Part shown: in pieces, positions 63,468 through 64,000 of the stretch
Layout: each line of letters starts with the position of its first letter
Numbering within the stretch: position 1 is the first letter of the stretch
Assembly: GCA_043747595.1 (NCBI GenBank)
Contig: JAYTOX010000065.1
Span: 14,743-78,742, forward strand
Source of the DNA: JADKIH01 sp043747595
GTDB lineage: Bacteria > Bacteroidota > Bacteroidia > AKYH767-A > 2013-40CM-41-45
Reading direction: 5' to 3'
Length of the DNA: 64,000 bases
Made by a program: the position numbers and the translations under genes
The notes under the pieces: generated by a model
Database searches by the model: none
What the model was told of the DNA's origin: nothing
Seen by the model: only the letters and a program-made list of their open reading frames with translations

Positions 63468-64000
63468 ATGGAAACAAATAAAACGATACCTAATAAACTA
63501 TTAGTTATTCTATTACTTCTATTAGCTTTTTTTTCCGTCGAAAAATCTATCGCTTCTAGTGCCGCTCCTTATCCGGTAAGAGTTACTCAAAAGGACAAAA
63601 CTATGATCACAGTCCTTTTGCAAGGTGATGAACATTTAAAGTGGGCAAAGACAATGGATAATTACACTCTTGTGTTTAATAGCATGGGAATTTATGAATA
63701 TGGAAAAATAGATGCTTCCGGCGACCTAGTTCCTTCAGGCGTTAAAGCACATGATGTTTCAAATCGGACACAGCGTGAACGTGCTTTTATAACGACTATT
63801 GCAAAGAACCTTACTTACAACCGTTCGCAAGTTAATATTGTACAACAGATAATAAGAAACAGTACTCCCACCACCACTACAGCATTTCCTACTACAGGAA
63901 ACCGAAAACTTATTTGTGTATTAATAGGATTTACAGACTTGGCATTTACAAAAACCCAGGCTGAATTTCAAAACCTTTTTAACCAAGTGGGTTATAGCGC
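63468..64000 (+). CDS. M6-family (immune inhibitor A-like) metalloprotease, 5' part
   Basis: Open from ATG 63468 to the window end (about 177 residues seen). Signal peptide METNKTIPNKLLVILLLLLA with FFSVEKSIAS cleavage region. The start of the mature part, PYPVRVTQKDKTMITVLLQG, then DEHLKWAKTMDNYTLVFNSM and YGKIDASGDLVPSG, is the propeptide-like N-terminal region of Bacteroidota M6 domain proteins. KLICVLIGFTDLAFTKTQAE opens the catalytic domain; the HExxH motif lies beyond the window. Predicted secreted protease, probably with a T9SS tail. Confidence 0.8.
   Translation, partial: METNKTIPNKLLVILLLLLAFFSVEKSIASSAAPYPVRVTQKDKTMITVLLQGDEHLKWAKTMDNYTLVFNSMGIYEYGKIDASGDLVPSGVKAHDVSNRTQRERAFITTIAKNLTYNRSQVNIVQQIIRNSTPTTTTAFPTTGNRKLICVLIGFTDLAFTKTQAEFQNLFNQVGYS

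Overview
The window comes from the chromosome of a low-GC member of the Bacteroidota. Three proteins carry C-terminal type IX secretion (T9SS) sorting domains. Several start regions carry the Bacteroidota -7 box TAnnTTTG, some with a -33 TTTG. Families typical of the phylum are present: OmpA proteins with thrombospondin type 3 repeats, TlpA/DUF4369 lipoproteins, FadL/OMPP1-like barrels and multi-PAS histidine kinases.

Bases 1-10500 are accessory-type signalling and electron transfer, all on the minus strand. A three-gene two-component cluster comprises a 1468-aa multi-PAS kinase with a catalytically dead CheB-like N-terminus, a stand-alone receiver, and a receiver-PAS-kinase. A tandem universal stress protein follows, then a tight operon of three c-type cytochromes and one outer-membrane porin. 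Bases 10500-47600 are mostly core genome: prfC, cvfB, proS, a zinc-ribbon coiled-coil protein and NIF3. A plus-strand run contains lpxK, purine nucleoside phosphorylase, a T9SS beta-propeller-like protein, a TlpA thioredoxin, an M1 peptidase and an LpxH-type hydrolase. A minus-strand carbohydrate operon (pfkA, gapN, a GlcNAc-type kinase) faces a Nudix-type regulator across a perfect palindrome, with a sugar MFS transporter close by. An OmpA/TSP3 protein and an ATP-grasp-like/HAD fusion complete this part.

Bases 47780-59515 form a genomic island in tRNA-Asp(GTC). The 3' end of the tRNA and its terminator are repeated about 11.6 kb downstream as a degenerate att copy. The island carries a plus-strand HEPN-like / RES-like / small cysteine protein / HEPN-like cluster. 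It also carries a minus-strand operon of a TerB-N/TerB-C membrane protein, a DUF2791-type ATPase and an Lhr/BrxHI-like helicase, which is the composition of the Shango anti-phage system. A DnaQ-like exonuclease-BRCT protein sits directly downstream as a possible fourth component. An HTH protein lies upstream. A 7-6-7 inverted repeat sits inside the Shango-like promoter, and iterated TGTAAAC motifs lie between promoter and HTH gene. Broken genes (an AbiEii-like nucleotidyltransferase and a TGA-interrupted membrane protein) mark repeated turnover. No integrase is visible.

Bases 59516-64000 hold a large T9SS cargo protein with YD-type repeats, a decayed IS4-family transposase fragment, and the 5' part of an M6-type metalloprotease that runs off the window.
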